Positions 1 through 8,949 of a stretch of 64,000 nucleotides of DNA are shown in pieces. The DNA is taken from NCBI GenBank assembly GCA_019614645.1, contig JABWDB010000030.1, positions 2,914,001-2,978,000 of the forward strand, written 5' to 3'. Position 1 is the first letter of the stretch. Every line of letters begins with the position of its first letter. The stretch is from Stratiolaelaps scimitus. Its lineage: Eukaryota; Arthropoda; Arachnida; Mesostigmata; Laelapidae. Made by a program: the position numbers and the translations under genes. The notes below the pieces were generated by a model that was given only the letters and a program-made list of their open reading frames with translations, searched no databases and was not told the DNA's origin.

Positions 1-1707
1 GGCCGTCCTCTCGAGGCAACGGTCCAATAGCGGCCGGATGGCCTCGTCCGTGAGAGGGGAGCCGACGAGCTCGAGGGACAACCTCTGAGTGAGACGGCAC
101 CCTGGGAGCGACCGCTGGAGGTCGGGCTGCGCGTCTAAAGAGAAGATCTCGCACTTCGTGGGGTTGAGGGCAAGGCCGCTGCGCCCCTCGTAGTCGAGTA
201 CTCGCTGAACGTCGGAGGCGACGGTCGCCGGATCACCTGCCAACGTTCCGTCGTCCATGTACCACAGCCGCAGACGCGACTGGAGGGACACAGCGAGGGG
301 CCGGAGGGCCAGGCAGAAGAGGGCTGGGCCCAGCGGGTCCCCCTGCTGGACACCGCACTCTGAGCTGATGACGGCGTTGTCCATAATCAGATGGGAGGGG
401 CAACGATAGGCCAGGTCGACCAGAGGGAAGAGGCCAGGGACGTGCTCAGCGACCTCACGCAGAACGAGATCTCGACGGACCGTGTTGAAGGCATTGCGAA
501 AATCAAGCTTGACCAGGGCCGCGTCCGGATGAGCGTGGATAAAGGCGCGAGCCGCGTGAGCAGCGATCTCCGTCCCAGACGCCTGGCCGCAACCCAACTG
601 GGTTGGGCCGAGCAGGGTTACGACCGCGTCCCTCTCGTTGACCCAGGCGATCTTAGCAGCCAGGCGACGAATCGTGCTGGAGCAGGCGATGGGCCGTATC
701 GACCCATCCTTTTTCTTGAGGGCGATGAGGCGCGCGCCGAAGAGTATTGGCCGTAGCGCCGATGGAACCGTGCCGGCCCGCATGCAGTCGACCACCTTAG
801 CGAGGGCCTTGGCGAGGGCAGTGGCGACGGCTCCGAGTGCCGGAGAGAGCAGGTCCCTGAGATGACGCGGCCGAAGGCCATCGGGGCCGGCTGACGAGCT
901 CGGGGGGAAAGAGGAAACGGCCGCCAAAACCTCATCAGTTGACGTTGGGGCAATGTCGACCTGCGGGGGACGGGCGGGGAAGGAGTAATCAGGAGGGGCA
1001 GGGGGGTGCTTCGCCCTGAGGGCGTTGAGAGCCTCAGCCGAGTCCGTGGCCGAGTCGGTAGAGCACAGGGCCCGGGCGGCACCAGAGATGTCACCCTCGG
1101 AGAGTTTTTGGGAGGCTATACGCGCAGCTCTCTGGCCCGTATCCGTGGGCGGAGGACGAGGGCCGCGAGGGAAGTGACGACGCAAGCGGTACTCCAAGCG
1201 CGCCCCGGCGCGGAAGGCCGCTAGGTTTCCCCGAATCACGGCTGGGAGGGAGCGGGAGGTGTCGCCTTTGTCCGGCATCTGCAAGACCACTCGGGCGAAA
1301 GCCAGGAGCGCTTCCCAGGAGGGGACGTCGTTATTGGTATGAACGTCCCGGAGCACGTCTGTGAGGGCCACGGCGACTAGGGAACGCGTAGCCTTCGGGA
1401 CAATACTGAAGACGCGGGCCTCACGCATGGCCGCCTGTAGTCGCAGCTCGAGCGGTTGGGGCGCTGGACTTGGCTGAGGCACCGAACGGACCTCCGGGTG
1501 CCGCACCGTTATGTGCCTGTTGAGACCGCGCCGGGAGAATCTGCCCTCGCAATGCGGGCACGGTACACGCGGGGGGCCTGTGGCGTCTCGGGCTGAAGCG
1601 GCACGACGGGCTGGGGTGGCGTCTCGGGCTGGGGTGGCGTCTCGGGCTGGGGTGGCGTCTCGGGCTGGGGTGGCGTCTCGGGCTGGGGCGATGTGACCTG
1701 GGTTCAT
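1..1707 (-). CDS. Retrotransposon ORF2: C2H2 finger plus reverse transcriptase (partial)
   Basis: An open frame of 569 codons from an ATG at 1707-1705 to the window edge, with no stop. Residues 1-32 carry repeated TPARDA hexapeptides. Around residues 50-70 is a C2H2 finger (CPHC, 12 residues, HITVRH). The RT core follows: SSSAGPDGL near residue 290, KKKDGSIRPIA near 350, LVKLDFRNAFNT near 417 (motif A aspartate), GVQQGDPLGPALF near 471 (motif B) and YMDDGTLAGD near 483 (motif C, catalytic DD). GLALNPTKCEIF follows. No apurinic endonuclease domain lies before the RT, as in R2-type elements, which carry a restriction-like endonuclease after it. The ATG overlaps the ORF1 stop as ATGA, suggesting termination-reinitiation. 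The protein would synthesise cDNA at the target site. The endonuclease is not visible here. Confidence 0.9.
   Translation of the reverse strand, partial: MNPGHIAPARDATPARDATPARDATPARDATPARRAASARDATGPPRVPCPHCEGRFSRRGLNRHITVRHPEVRSVPQPSPAPQPLELRLQAAMREARVFSIVPKATRSLVAVALTDVLRDVHTNNDVPSWEALLAFARVVLQMPDKGDTSRSLPAVIRGNLAAFRAGARLEYRLRRHFPRGPRPPPTDTGQRAARIASQKLSEGDISGAARALCSTDSATDSAEALNALRAKHPPAPPDYSFPARPPQVDIAPTSTDEVLAAVSSFPPSSSAGPDGLRPRHLRDLLSPALGAVATALAKALAKVVDCMRAGTVPSALRPILFGARLIALKKKDGSIRPIACSSTIRRLAAKIAWVNERDAVVTLLGPTQLGCGQASGTEIAAHAARAFIHAHPDAALVKLDFRNAFNTVRRDLVLREVAEHVPGLFPLVDLAYRCPSHLIMDNAVISSECGVQQGDPLGPALFCLALRPLAVSLQSRLRLWYMDDGTLAGDPATVASDVQRVLDYEGRSGLALNPTKCEIFSLDAQPDLQRSLPGCRLTQRLSLELVGSPLTDEAIRPLLDRCLERTA
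1609..1688 (-). repeat. 18-bp tandem repeat inside ORF2
   Basis: Four complete and one partial copy of an 18-bp unit, read on the minus strand as the hexapeptide TPARDA. The unit is a multiple of three, so copy-number change keeps the frame. It forms the very N-terminus of the RT protein. Confidence 0.9.
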
Positions 1708-3065
1708 GAAGAACGGGGGGGATTGAGAGCGGCTAGGAGGGGGGCGAGCTGACGCTGAAGCTGGAGGAGAGGGGCCAAGACTTCAGCGAGGGACCTCAAG
1801 GCTGCGACGATGCTTGGCACCGCTGGCGCGGCCGTGGGGCGCCGAGACTCCGCGCGAGCAGGTCGACGAGGGGCGGGTCGACGGGGGGCAGATCGACGGG
1901 GGGCAGATCGACGGGGGGCAAGCCGACAAGGGGCAGGCCGACGAGGAGCAGGCCGACGAGGGGCGGGGCGGCGGGGCGGGGCGGGGCGGCGGGACGGGGC
2001 GGGGATCGGCCTCGGGTTCGGCAGCAGGACCATTGGGACCTGAGCACCGTCGGAGGGGACCACAATACCCCGAACCGCCGCAGCGTACGAGCGGGCTGGC
2101 GCCTGGGACGACACCGGGGCCTCGATGGGCATAATGGACGCTAGGGGTGAGGTGTCCTTCACCTGTTCGAGGACCCTGGCCTCAGTCACGAGCCGCTGAC
2201 GCTCGCGGAGGTAGGCCGCCCGAGGGCACGACGGCGAGCCCGAGCGATGGGCACCCTTGCAGTTGACGCAACGGGCAGGACGGGCGCAAGAGGCGGCGAG
2301 GTGGCCGGCATCACCGCAGTTGCTGCAGGCCCTAGGCAGTGAGCACCGGGCCGCGATGTGGCCCGTCCGGCAGCAGTTGAAGCATAGTGGTGGCCGGTCA
2401 GGCTCGAGGACGACCGGATGGGACCGGTAGCCCAGGAACACCGAGGCAGGAGGCGGCCCGCTGAAGGTGAGCAGCACGGGCCGAGGCGAGCGACGAGCCG
2501 GGCCGGGCGCGGCGGGTAGGCGGCGGGCGGAAGTGACGCCGAGAGGTGAGAGTTCAGCCAGGATCTCGGCGTCGGTAAAAGCCGCGCAGACGTTCGTGAT
2601 GCGGGCCTTGGTGCTCGAGAGGGCCGAGCAATGAGCGGTCACCGGGACGCCTCCGAGAGTCGTGAGCGTCAACGCCTTGCGGGCGAGCTCAAGGGTCGGC
2701 GCCCAAATGATGAGCCCGTCGGCTCCACCAGCCGGGGTGCAACCCGGGAGAGCCTCATGGGCGCTCTTAAAAAGGGCGAGCATCTGGCCCTGCTCGAAGG
2801 CGGGGGAAGGCCCGCCGGCCCCGACCGCCCTGCCACGGACAGTCACCTTGAACAATCCGTGGGACCTCGCGTTGAGGCCTGCCCGGAGGGCCTCCAGTGC
2901 GCGCGCCTCACGGCCCGCGCGACGCTTGGCGTCCTTCGTCCGCTGCTCCGTGAACGGTGCAGCGTTCTCCCTCGCGTCGTCATTCCCAACGACAGCGACA
3001 TCATCGGCCGTGCCAGGCCTCGCCCTCTTCAAGGGCGGCACCCTCGACACGTCGTCTGGAGGCAT
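1704..3065 (-). CDS. Retrotransposon ORF1: Gag-like protein with CCHC zinc knuckles
   Basis: A 453-residue protein starting at the first ATG after an in-frame TGA near 3110. The upstream GTG at 3083 is a weaker start. A basic N-terminal third is followed by a region with an RRM-like feel, then three zinc knuckles: CFNCCRTGHIAARC and CSNCGDAGHLAASC fit C-x2-C-x4-H-x4-C, and CVNCKGAHRSGSPSC is a variant. A Pro/Arg-rich stretch with repeated RRPAP units follows, then a Leu-rich tail. This layout is typical of nucleic-acid-binding Gag-like ORF1 proteins of non-LTR elements, which coat the RNA. The TGA stop at 1706-1704 overlaps the ORF2 ATG by the sequence ATGA. Confidence 0.88.
   Translation of the reverse strand: MPPDDVSRVPPLKRARPGTADDVAVVGNDDARENAAPFTEQRTKDAKRRAGREARALEALRAGLNARSHGLFKVTVRGRAVGAGGPSPAFEQGQMLALFKSAHEALPGCTPAGGADGLIIWAPTLELARKALTLTTLGGVPVTAHCSALSSTKARITNVCAAFTDAEILAELSPLGVTSARRLPAAPGPARRSPRPVLLTFSGPPPASVFLGYRSHPVVLEPDRPPLCFNCCRTGHIAARCSLPRACSNCGDAGHLAASCARPARCVNCKGAHRSGSPSCPRAAYLRERQRLVTEARVLEQVKDTSPLASIMPIEAPVSSQAPARSYAAAVRGIVVPSDGAQVPMVLLPNPRPIPAPSRRPAPPRRPAPRRPAPRRPAPCRLAPRRSAPRRSAPRRPAPRRPARAESRRPTAAPAVPSIVAALRSLAEVLAPLLQLQRQLAPLLAALNPPRSS
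1865..1995 (-). repeat. 15-bp repeat array encoding RRPAP units in ORF1
   Basis: Near-identical 15-bp units (gggg-cgacg type on the plus strand) encode repeated Arg-Arg-Pro-Ala-Pro with small variations. This is the linker between the zinc knuckles and the C-terminus of the Gag-like protein. Confidence 0.75.
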
Positions 3066-3110
3066 CACCCTCCCACCCAGCACAGAAGCGCAGGGTGCAC
3101 GACAACACTT

Positions 3111-4490
3111 TCAAAGCGCGAAACGTAACGGCGGAGAGGCTGGCGGGAGCTTCGTCGTTAGCACGCGATCGTAACTCCGCAATATCTAAGCTGCGGATGA
3201 CAATTGATCCGTCAGGCAGTGCTATTTTCAGTGCTATTTTTGTCCGCCACCCAAGGGCCACGTATCTGCAGCAAACAACGAGACGAGTATTTCTACGAGC
3301 CGATTTATATTGTATATTAGGCTGTTTGACAGTGAGTACCCATTTTTTACTTCTAAGTCGCATCGTGCGTAGAAGAATAATGTCGCTTACCATAATAATC
3401 GAACTATTATAATTGCCATCGCTTGCAACGGCTTGGTTCTACCAGCGTGCAGACCCTAGGGAAAAGATCGACTCTCAGCAGAGGATGGTGGTTTCAACAG
3501 GTAGATGCGTTTTGCCGTCTACGTTAACCCCCCTGCACTGGGATCGGCCCACTTTAATGGAGATTGGAAGGTGTCTCTGGGGGTGTCCGAGCGTTTGATT
3601 TTTTTTGTTTGAAGAGGAAGAAATTTCCTCTTCTCCAAAAAAGCTTCGTTATACTAGAGCTTATAATTCTCCTTTTTTGTGGCAAAAACAAAAACGGATT
3701 TACCCCGTTTTCAAAATCACTCAAAGAGTTGAATCTTTTTTTCCAGCGAAAAAGTGATTGATCTGAACAACTTGGAGTCAGAAATAGCAAGATCGGGGGA
3801 GTACGAAGGATGCTCAAGGAGTTCGCAGTTGAAGTCACGATTTGTTTAAGCTGGTCGAGCTCACATGAGAAAATCGTCCTCTGCTTATTCTAGAAGCCCA
3901 ATGTGTATAGATCCTCGAATATCCCACCAACAACATAGCATGGAAAGCCTATGGAGCCCATATCGAGGTTCTTTTTAATCCCAAGCCGCTCTGTAACGCT
4001 GAATGAACGGTTGTTACGTCAACCCAAGTTCTTCTACTACCGAGTTCTCGCATAGTAATCGTCGGTGTTCGTGAATAATGCGCGAATAACCTGGTCGTCC
4101 ACCAGAGAAGGCCTTCCCACACCTTGATGCGTCGTCCAGCTTGAATTCCTTTAAAAAGCTCCCTGATGAAATCCTTAAAACCATCTTTCGCACGTGCTTT
4201 TACTCAGATCATCGTCGCCGTCCACCCGGGTGACAGTTCGAATCGTTTCCGCGACAGAGTTACCATTTGTCGGAATTCATACAACATAATGTGACGAATG
4301 TGCCGTTTTCCACTCATGTCAATGCTGTTTTTAAGGCCAAATTCACCGTTATCGAGCTGATTATCCCAAATGACTCAGCATGGTCTACGTTGTGTGTAAT
4401 GAGATCCGTCTTTCAACTGAAGTTGACTGGTAACGCGCTGCGGGCGCGCTGTGGGAGAGGCGAAAAATTGACACAGCTTTCCAAACAACC
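3111..4490. other. Non-coding stretch downstream of GC-rich element
   Basis: The stretch shifts from GC-rich to AT-rich at about 3180. Short frames in all six readings are interrupted and show no recognisable domain. The first part may be 5' UTR of the minus-strand retrotransposon. Confidence 0.5.
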
Positions 4491-4492
4491 TA

Positions 4493-4513
4493 ATATATAT
4501 ATATATATATATA
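4493..4513. repeat. (TA)n microsatellite
   Basis: An uninterrupted TA run of about 21 bp, lying roughly 95 bp before a SINE copy. Confidence 0.9.
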
Positions 4514-4606
4514 CAGCACTGGACGTGTTGTTGGTTAACATGCTCTCAACCGAACACCGAACAAGAAAAATGGTCGCCACCAAAACATTTGTTTGAGCAC
4601 CACCAG

Positions 4607-4795
4607 ATGTCAAGTTCAGTCGCGGGGTGCATTCGTGTGCGCCTTGAAAGTGGAGAAGACACATAGGTGCACTGATTCGATCTCCACCATTGCACATTTG
4701 CGTTCAGGGGTCCGTCTTACGAAGCAATGCAAAAACAATACCGTGGATGTTGAATGTTTGAGGCTAAGGATCAGCCCGAAAACATGAGAGATGGT
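4607..4795 (+). repeat. tRNA-derived SINE, copy A
   Basis: This shares the core with four other places in the window. It has the head block 'gcattcgtgtgcgccttg', a B-box-like gattcgatctcc, the block 'ggggtccgtcttacgaagca', and the tail 'cagcccgaaaac'. The head reads like the D-arm to anticodon region of a tRNA and the gattcgat segment like a T-arm, which points to RNA polymerase III origin. No clean target duplication was found for this copy. Confidence 0.7.
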
Positions 4796-4799
4796 TGAT

Positions 4800-7140
4800 A
4801 TGAGAATAGACAAAATTCGTTCCTCTTTCAATGCTATGATTAGTCCCCCTCTCACATCCATCCACGCATAGTTAAAGGGACTCACCATCGGAGGTAGCAG
4901 TTTGGCAATGTCTTTGTCTGAGTCTGATATTGATCTTCTCTGGAAAATAGAAACATTGGATATATCGTAAATAGATAAGGAGGACGAATTACGACTACCT
5001 TTACATTACAGTAACTCGTCAACGGCACGACCAATAAATTATATTAGGAATGATGATAATGACAATGATCCTTGGGTAAGCACGTCGCGGTTTGCCTTTT
5101 CGAAAAAAAAATCACAATTCTTTGGCAATTAGGAGTTTTACGCTAAATAGCTCTAATGATTTGCCGAAAAGCCCCCTTCAGTGAGAGATAAGAATGAGTT
5201 AAGTCACCATTTACCTATCGAGGTTGTAATAAAAATTCAAGTTTAAAGAAGGTATTATAAATCCAGGTGGCGTAAAACGCAGATTGTAGAAAGAGTGGAA
5301 TTGAGCTTGTTGAATGAAGCGGAGGAATGACATGTTTCAAGTTGATTGTCCATAGAATGGTTTAAGTAAATAAACAATTTGTACTCCCTAACATAACCAA
5401 GGTTTCGTTGCACCCCCCCCCCCCCGAAACTAGTAAGATAGCGTTAGTGTCCGATACAGAAAAGATATTGCTTTAATTAAAAATAAATGACAAACTTTTT
5501 GCTCTTTTTCTTAACGTTGGGGACAAATCCGAAGCCTCGGATAAAACAGTCCTTTTTTATGTTTTCCTTTAGAGAAATTAGCCACAGATGTTCATACATT
5601 GGGCAAACCTATCCAGTAAAATTTAAGCTTTAACGAAGGCTCCGTTACCTTCATCGACAACGAGATTACATTGTTCGGATTGAATCTGGAAGCAAATTTT
5701 CGATGAAGTAGATAAGAGTGATTCCACAAACGCGCAGTGCTTAAAGCTCGACCCATCAGGATTAGTAGCTACTTTTGTGAGAAATGCTTAATTATTGTTC
5801 AAAATTTGTGGAAAGAGAAGTAAGACTGGAACTTGGCGTTAAACAATGAATACTCAGTTCCCTCGCTTCTCAAATGCTAGAGAAATTAGCCATAGAGTCA
5901 GTCAAAGTGATCACCGAGTCTGTGTTGAGCTCAATTCAAATAATTACACCTAGTGTTAGTTAGACGAGAATTCTTATGCACGCTTTTCGGTGAGGTTTGG
6001 CCGTTTCTGTTTTACCCCCATATCTTCTACATGAAGCTTCGATCTCGGTTTCAGTTTTGCTTTTATTTTTCGAAGGCTCGAATGATCTCGAGTCAGGGCT
6101 GTTGTAGCATCAGGACCTGGCATTGAGCATGAGAACCTCCCTAAGCTCAGATCAATGAAACGATGCCGCTTGTCACAAGTCAAAGGCACACCACTGTATC
6201 GACCGTTGCAAGTGACCAATATTAAGATCAAAATTTAAAGACTCGGTTGAGAGATTTAAAAAATATCCTAATGTTGATGGCGAAAAAAAATATCCTAATG
6301 GATGTTTTTAACTCGGCGTTTCTTTTACGTGGGATTGACGGCGTTTCTTGAACATTGATTGAATTTGGGAAAACTAGGCTCGAACAGTGGTTACCACGGT
6401 GGCTGGCTAAATAACCATGAGGTGTCAGTTTTGATTTTTCCCAGCTGATACTCGGAAATATTTTCAACTACTTGAGCTTGTATACCTTACAACCGAATGT
6501 CGTTATGTTCACTACCCGTGTTGTGTTCAGGAACGATTCATAGCATGCCACATTTTAATATTACTTTTTTTTATCAAAATTTGTTTTGGTCAAGCTCAAT
6601 TATCGTAAGTATTGTCTAACTTATGGACCCCCCCCCGTCTTCCACAACGAGTTGGGAAGAACAGCAGGTCGCGCTTAACAAAACAGGATTGTAGAGAACG
6701 ATAGGTATGTATGACCTGGGTAGAATTTCTGTGTCTCTTACTTACGTTGTTTTAACGTGACTATAATAAAATGTTCATAGTTATTTCCTCTGTTGTCCTC
6801 TCATGTTTATTTTTATTTCCTACATTTCGTGCGGGACATACAACTCTTATTGACGGCCTAATCTGGACAAATTTTATGAGCATGTCCGATTGTAGCAGCT
6901 TCAACGAGCTCATCTGAGTCAAACCACACAGCATTGCTGGCAAGAGCACCCTAATCGTTTTCTCAAAAGAAAGACACACAATGGAGCAGAAAAAGAAAAC
7001 CAAACTTATGAAAATTGACCAATGAACCTTGACTATGGACCACCGTGGCCTCTTTCAATGGTATATAGGGTCCAAACATTGAATCGTGAACAATTTTTCT
7101 CGACAAGGCGACGACCAATTTCGGCTTTGTTTCAACACTA
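4800..7140. other. Gene-free AT-rich intergenic stretch
   Basis: I see no exon, RNA gene or transposon motif that I can support. It has short homopolymer runs (poly-C near 5410-5425 and 6630) and scattered short frames without conserved motifs. Confidence 0.5.
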
Positions 7141-7145
7141 TGTCC

Positions 7146-7230
7146 CCTGGATGGTCTAGTGGTGAGCGTCTTGGACTGCTAGACCGGAGGGACGTGTGTG
7201 TGTTGGGTTCAAATCCTGTCAGACGCGGAG
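7146..7230 (+). repeat. tRNA-like sequence (SINE head or tRNA pseudogene)
   Basis: An A-box-like tggtctagtggt (7152-7163) and a good B box gggttcaaatcc (7205-7216) are spaced as in a tRNA gene. The acceptor stem cannot be closed and the T stem has mismatches, so it is not a functional tRNA. The sequence differs from the SINE family found elsewhere in the window and may be the head of a second SINE family or a decayed tRNA. Confidence 0.5.
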
Positions 7231-7289
7231 AATCTTTGGAGTTCTTTATCATCTTTCTGTATCTGAAGATTCTTGTCAGGTACGAGTAA

Positions 7290-8880
7290 GGCAGAGAATA
7301 AGCAAAGGTGGCCCCGACAGGTCCTCATAGTAATACCTAAAAAAGGTTAAGAGCTGAGGCCTGTCAGATAGGGGAACAGCTGAGGGTCAGCTCGAAAAAC
7401 AGTTGAAGGTGCGTATCCGCCTCATTCGCCCTCTTCCAATCGCCATTAAAAGGCTAGCATGACTTACAAACACTGAATTCAAGAATCAGGAGTCGCCTTT
7501 TCGACGGGCTTTTGAGATCAATCTCGAGATTGAAATACACAAACATATTTTCGCGAACACGATCTTTTACGTTGAAACAGCAGAATTATGTCATGACTGA
7601 CATGCAATTTAGAATATGGCAGTACCCGCTTTCTGTCTGACTTTCTGTAGCTGACTTTTAGCTGCTACCTCTTCGGGGACAGGTGTCGGTACCTTCATTT
7701 ATTTTTCTTAGTTCTCCAGTCATTTCTTTTGTGATATTCATGGCTTCAAAGACCAGCCAGGATAGGGGGACCGATACGGCCGATCGGGGTCTTTTTAACT
7801 ATCAATACTAATATATTAATCACCTTCCCTCGTATTTTGTCAGAGGGTCGCTCGTGTTAGACTTATCTAAGAGCACCTACGTACACGACGGCAGCGAGAT
7901 TTCAGCCCGCCGCACTACAGTCTACCTATTGGCTTCTCCGCCTAACAAATTATCCCTACCTAACAAATTGGCATTTTCCTACCTCGCAGTAGAATGATGC
8001 CCAGAGACTTGCGCCTGCTTGGCAACGCCTGAGTCCCTAAGTCGATCCATCCAGTGGCCCGATATTCACATTCGAAGCTCTGTGGAGGGCATCCTCGTAT
8101 GGGAAGGTTCGATCCTTCCTGGTGACTATCTCGTCCGTTGGAAGTACGCCGAATAAAGTCCATCGAACAATATCGTGCATTGCTACAAAAAGATGAATGA
8201 CTTCCGCACTGTTCCCTTTCGCTTCGATTATTCCGTAGCGTTCTGTCTTTATGCGTCGAGGCATCAAATATGAAAGGTGTTTCGTCTTTTGCAGCACCGT
8301 TCACTTGACTTTCCAAACGCTGGTAGTCACAATGTATAGCGTCTTATGCATCGTTAGAAAAAAAATGCTCGTAAGGCCAAAGGCAACCTTTGAGAACCTG
8401 AACCGTACACTTGTGCCCATTTTGTCTTTGGCCCGGACCAAAAGACCTTAGCCATCGCGTTGGTTGTTAGCCTCTGTAACGGCATTATCAAGGTTATTTG
8501 TCGACGCAGAGCTGAGCAACTCGTCCATGTGCTTATATACATACATCGTCCTTTGTAGCAGCCTTCCTATTAGATTCTGTTATCTTAGCTACTGCAGCAT
8601 GAAGCGAGATCTGTAGCAGAGAGATTTGGCGTGAACGAGGTCAGGTGATCCGCCGGCGACAACGTTGTAGGTTGCCAGGAATTCGAGAGTCAGAAATAGC
8701 CGATGGGCCAAAGACTCAGAACTAACTGGAAGTGCTTTTGCAAGTTTTAGGGATAGAGTTCCTTGTTATCTTCATGCAACAGCAAGTATGGTAGTATAAA
8801 AAGGGTCAATTAAAAACAACGCTGAATTTATCATGGTTGAGATTTTCGTTTTCAAATAGAGTTACTGAAACACCAAGCTT
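7290..8880. other. Intergenic stretch with unrecognised minus-strand frames
   Basis: Two overlapping minus-strand frames at 7960-8316 and 8037-8297 are longer than average for this AT content, but neither has a recognisable motif or splice context. I cannot support a gene here. Confidence 0.4.
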
Positions 8881-8885
8881 AAAGC

Positions 8886-8925
8886 TGCGTAAAGTCCTCC
8901 ACCAAGTTGTGGAGGACTTTACGCA
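8886..8925. repeat. Perfect 17-bp hairpin with 6-nt loop
   Basis: The arm tgcgtaaagtcctccac (8886-8902) is followed by the loop caagtt and the exact reverse complement (8909-8925). The stem is perfect, unlike a typical microRNA precursor, and much too short to be an obvious transposon. Confidence 0.8.
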
Positions 8926-8949
8926 ACTGTTTTTCGATTCACTCTTTAC

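Larger units (their letters stand above)
1..3110 (-). mobile_element. Two-ORF non-LTR retrotransposon, R2-like reverse transcriptase, cut by window edge
   Basis: A GC-rich block on the minus strand with two long open frames: a Gag-like ORF1 (3065-1704) and a reverse-transcriptase ORF2 (1707 to the edge). The base composition falls to AT-rich near 3180, so the 5' end is probably between 3110 and 3300. The 3' part, including any endonuclease and 3' UTR, lies outside the window. No stop codon or frameshift is seen in either ORF, which suggests a young and possibly active copy. The RT subdomain sequence (SSSAGPDGL, GVQQGDPLGP, YMDD) resembles RT proteins common in arthropod genomes that are usually labelled R2-like. 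Clade placement is inference. Confidence 0.85.

Noticed and set aside
618..1094. 158-codon minus-strand frame near the left end
   Set aside because: It is an out-of-frame shadow of the 569-codon reverse-transcriptase frame, which carries the real motifs.
3066..3083. GTG start for the Gag-like ORF1
   Set aside because: The first ATG lies only six codons downstream at 3065, and an in-frame stop lies just upstream, so ATG is preferred.
7146..7230. Functional tRNA gene
   Set aside because: A and B boxes are present but the acceptor stem does not pair and the T stem has mismatches.
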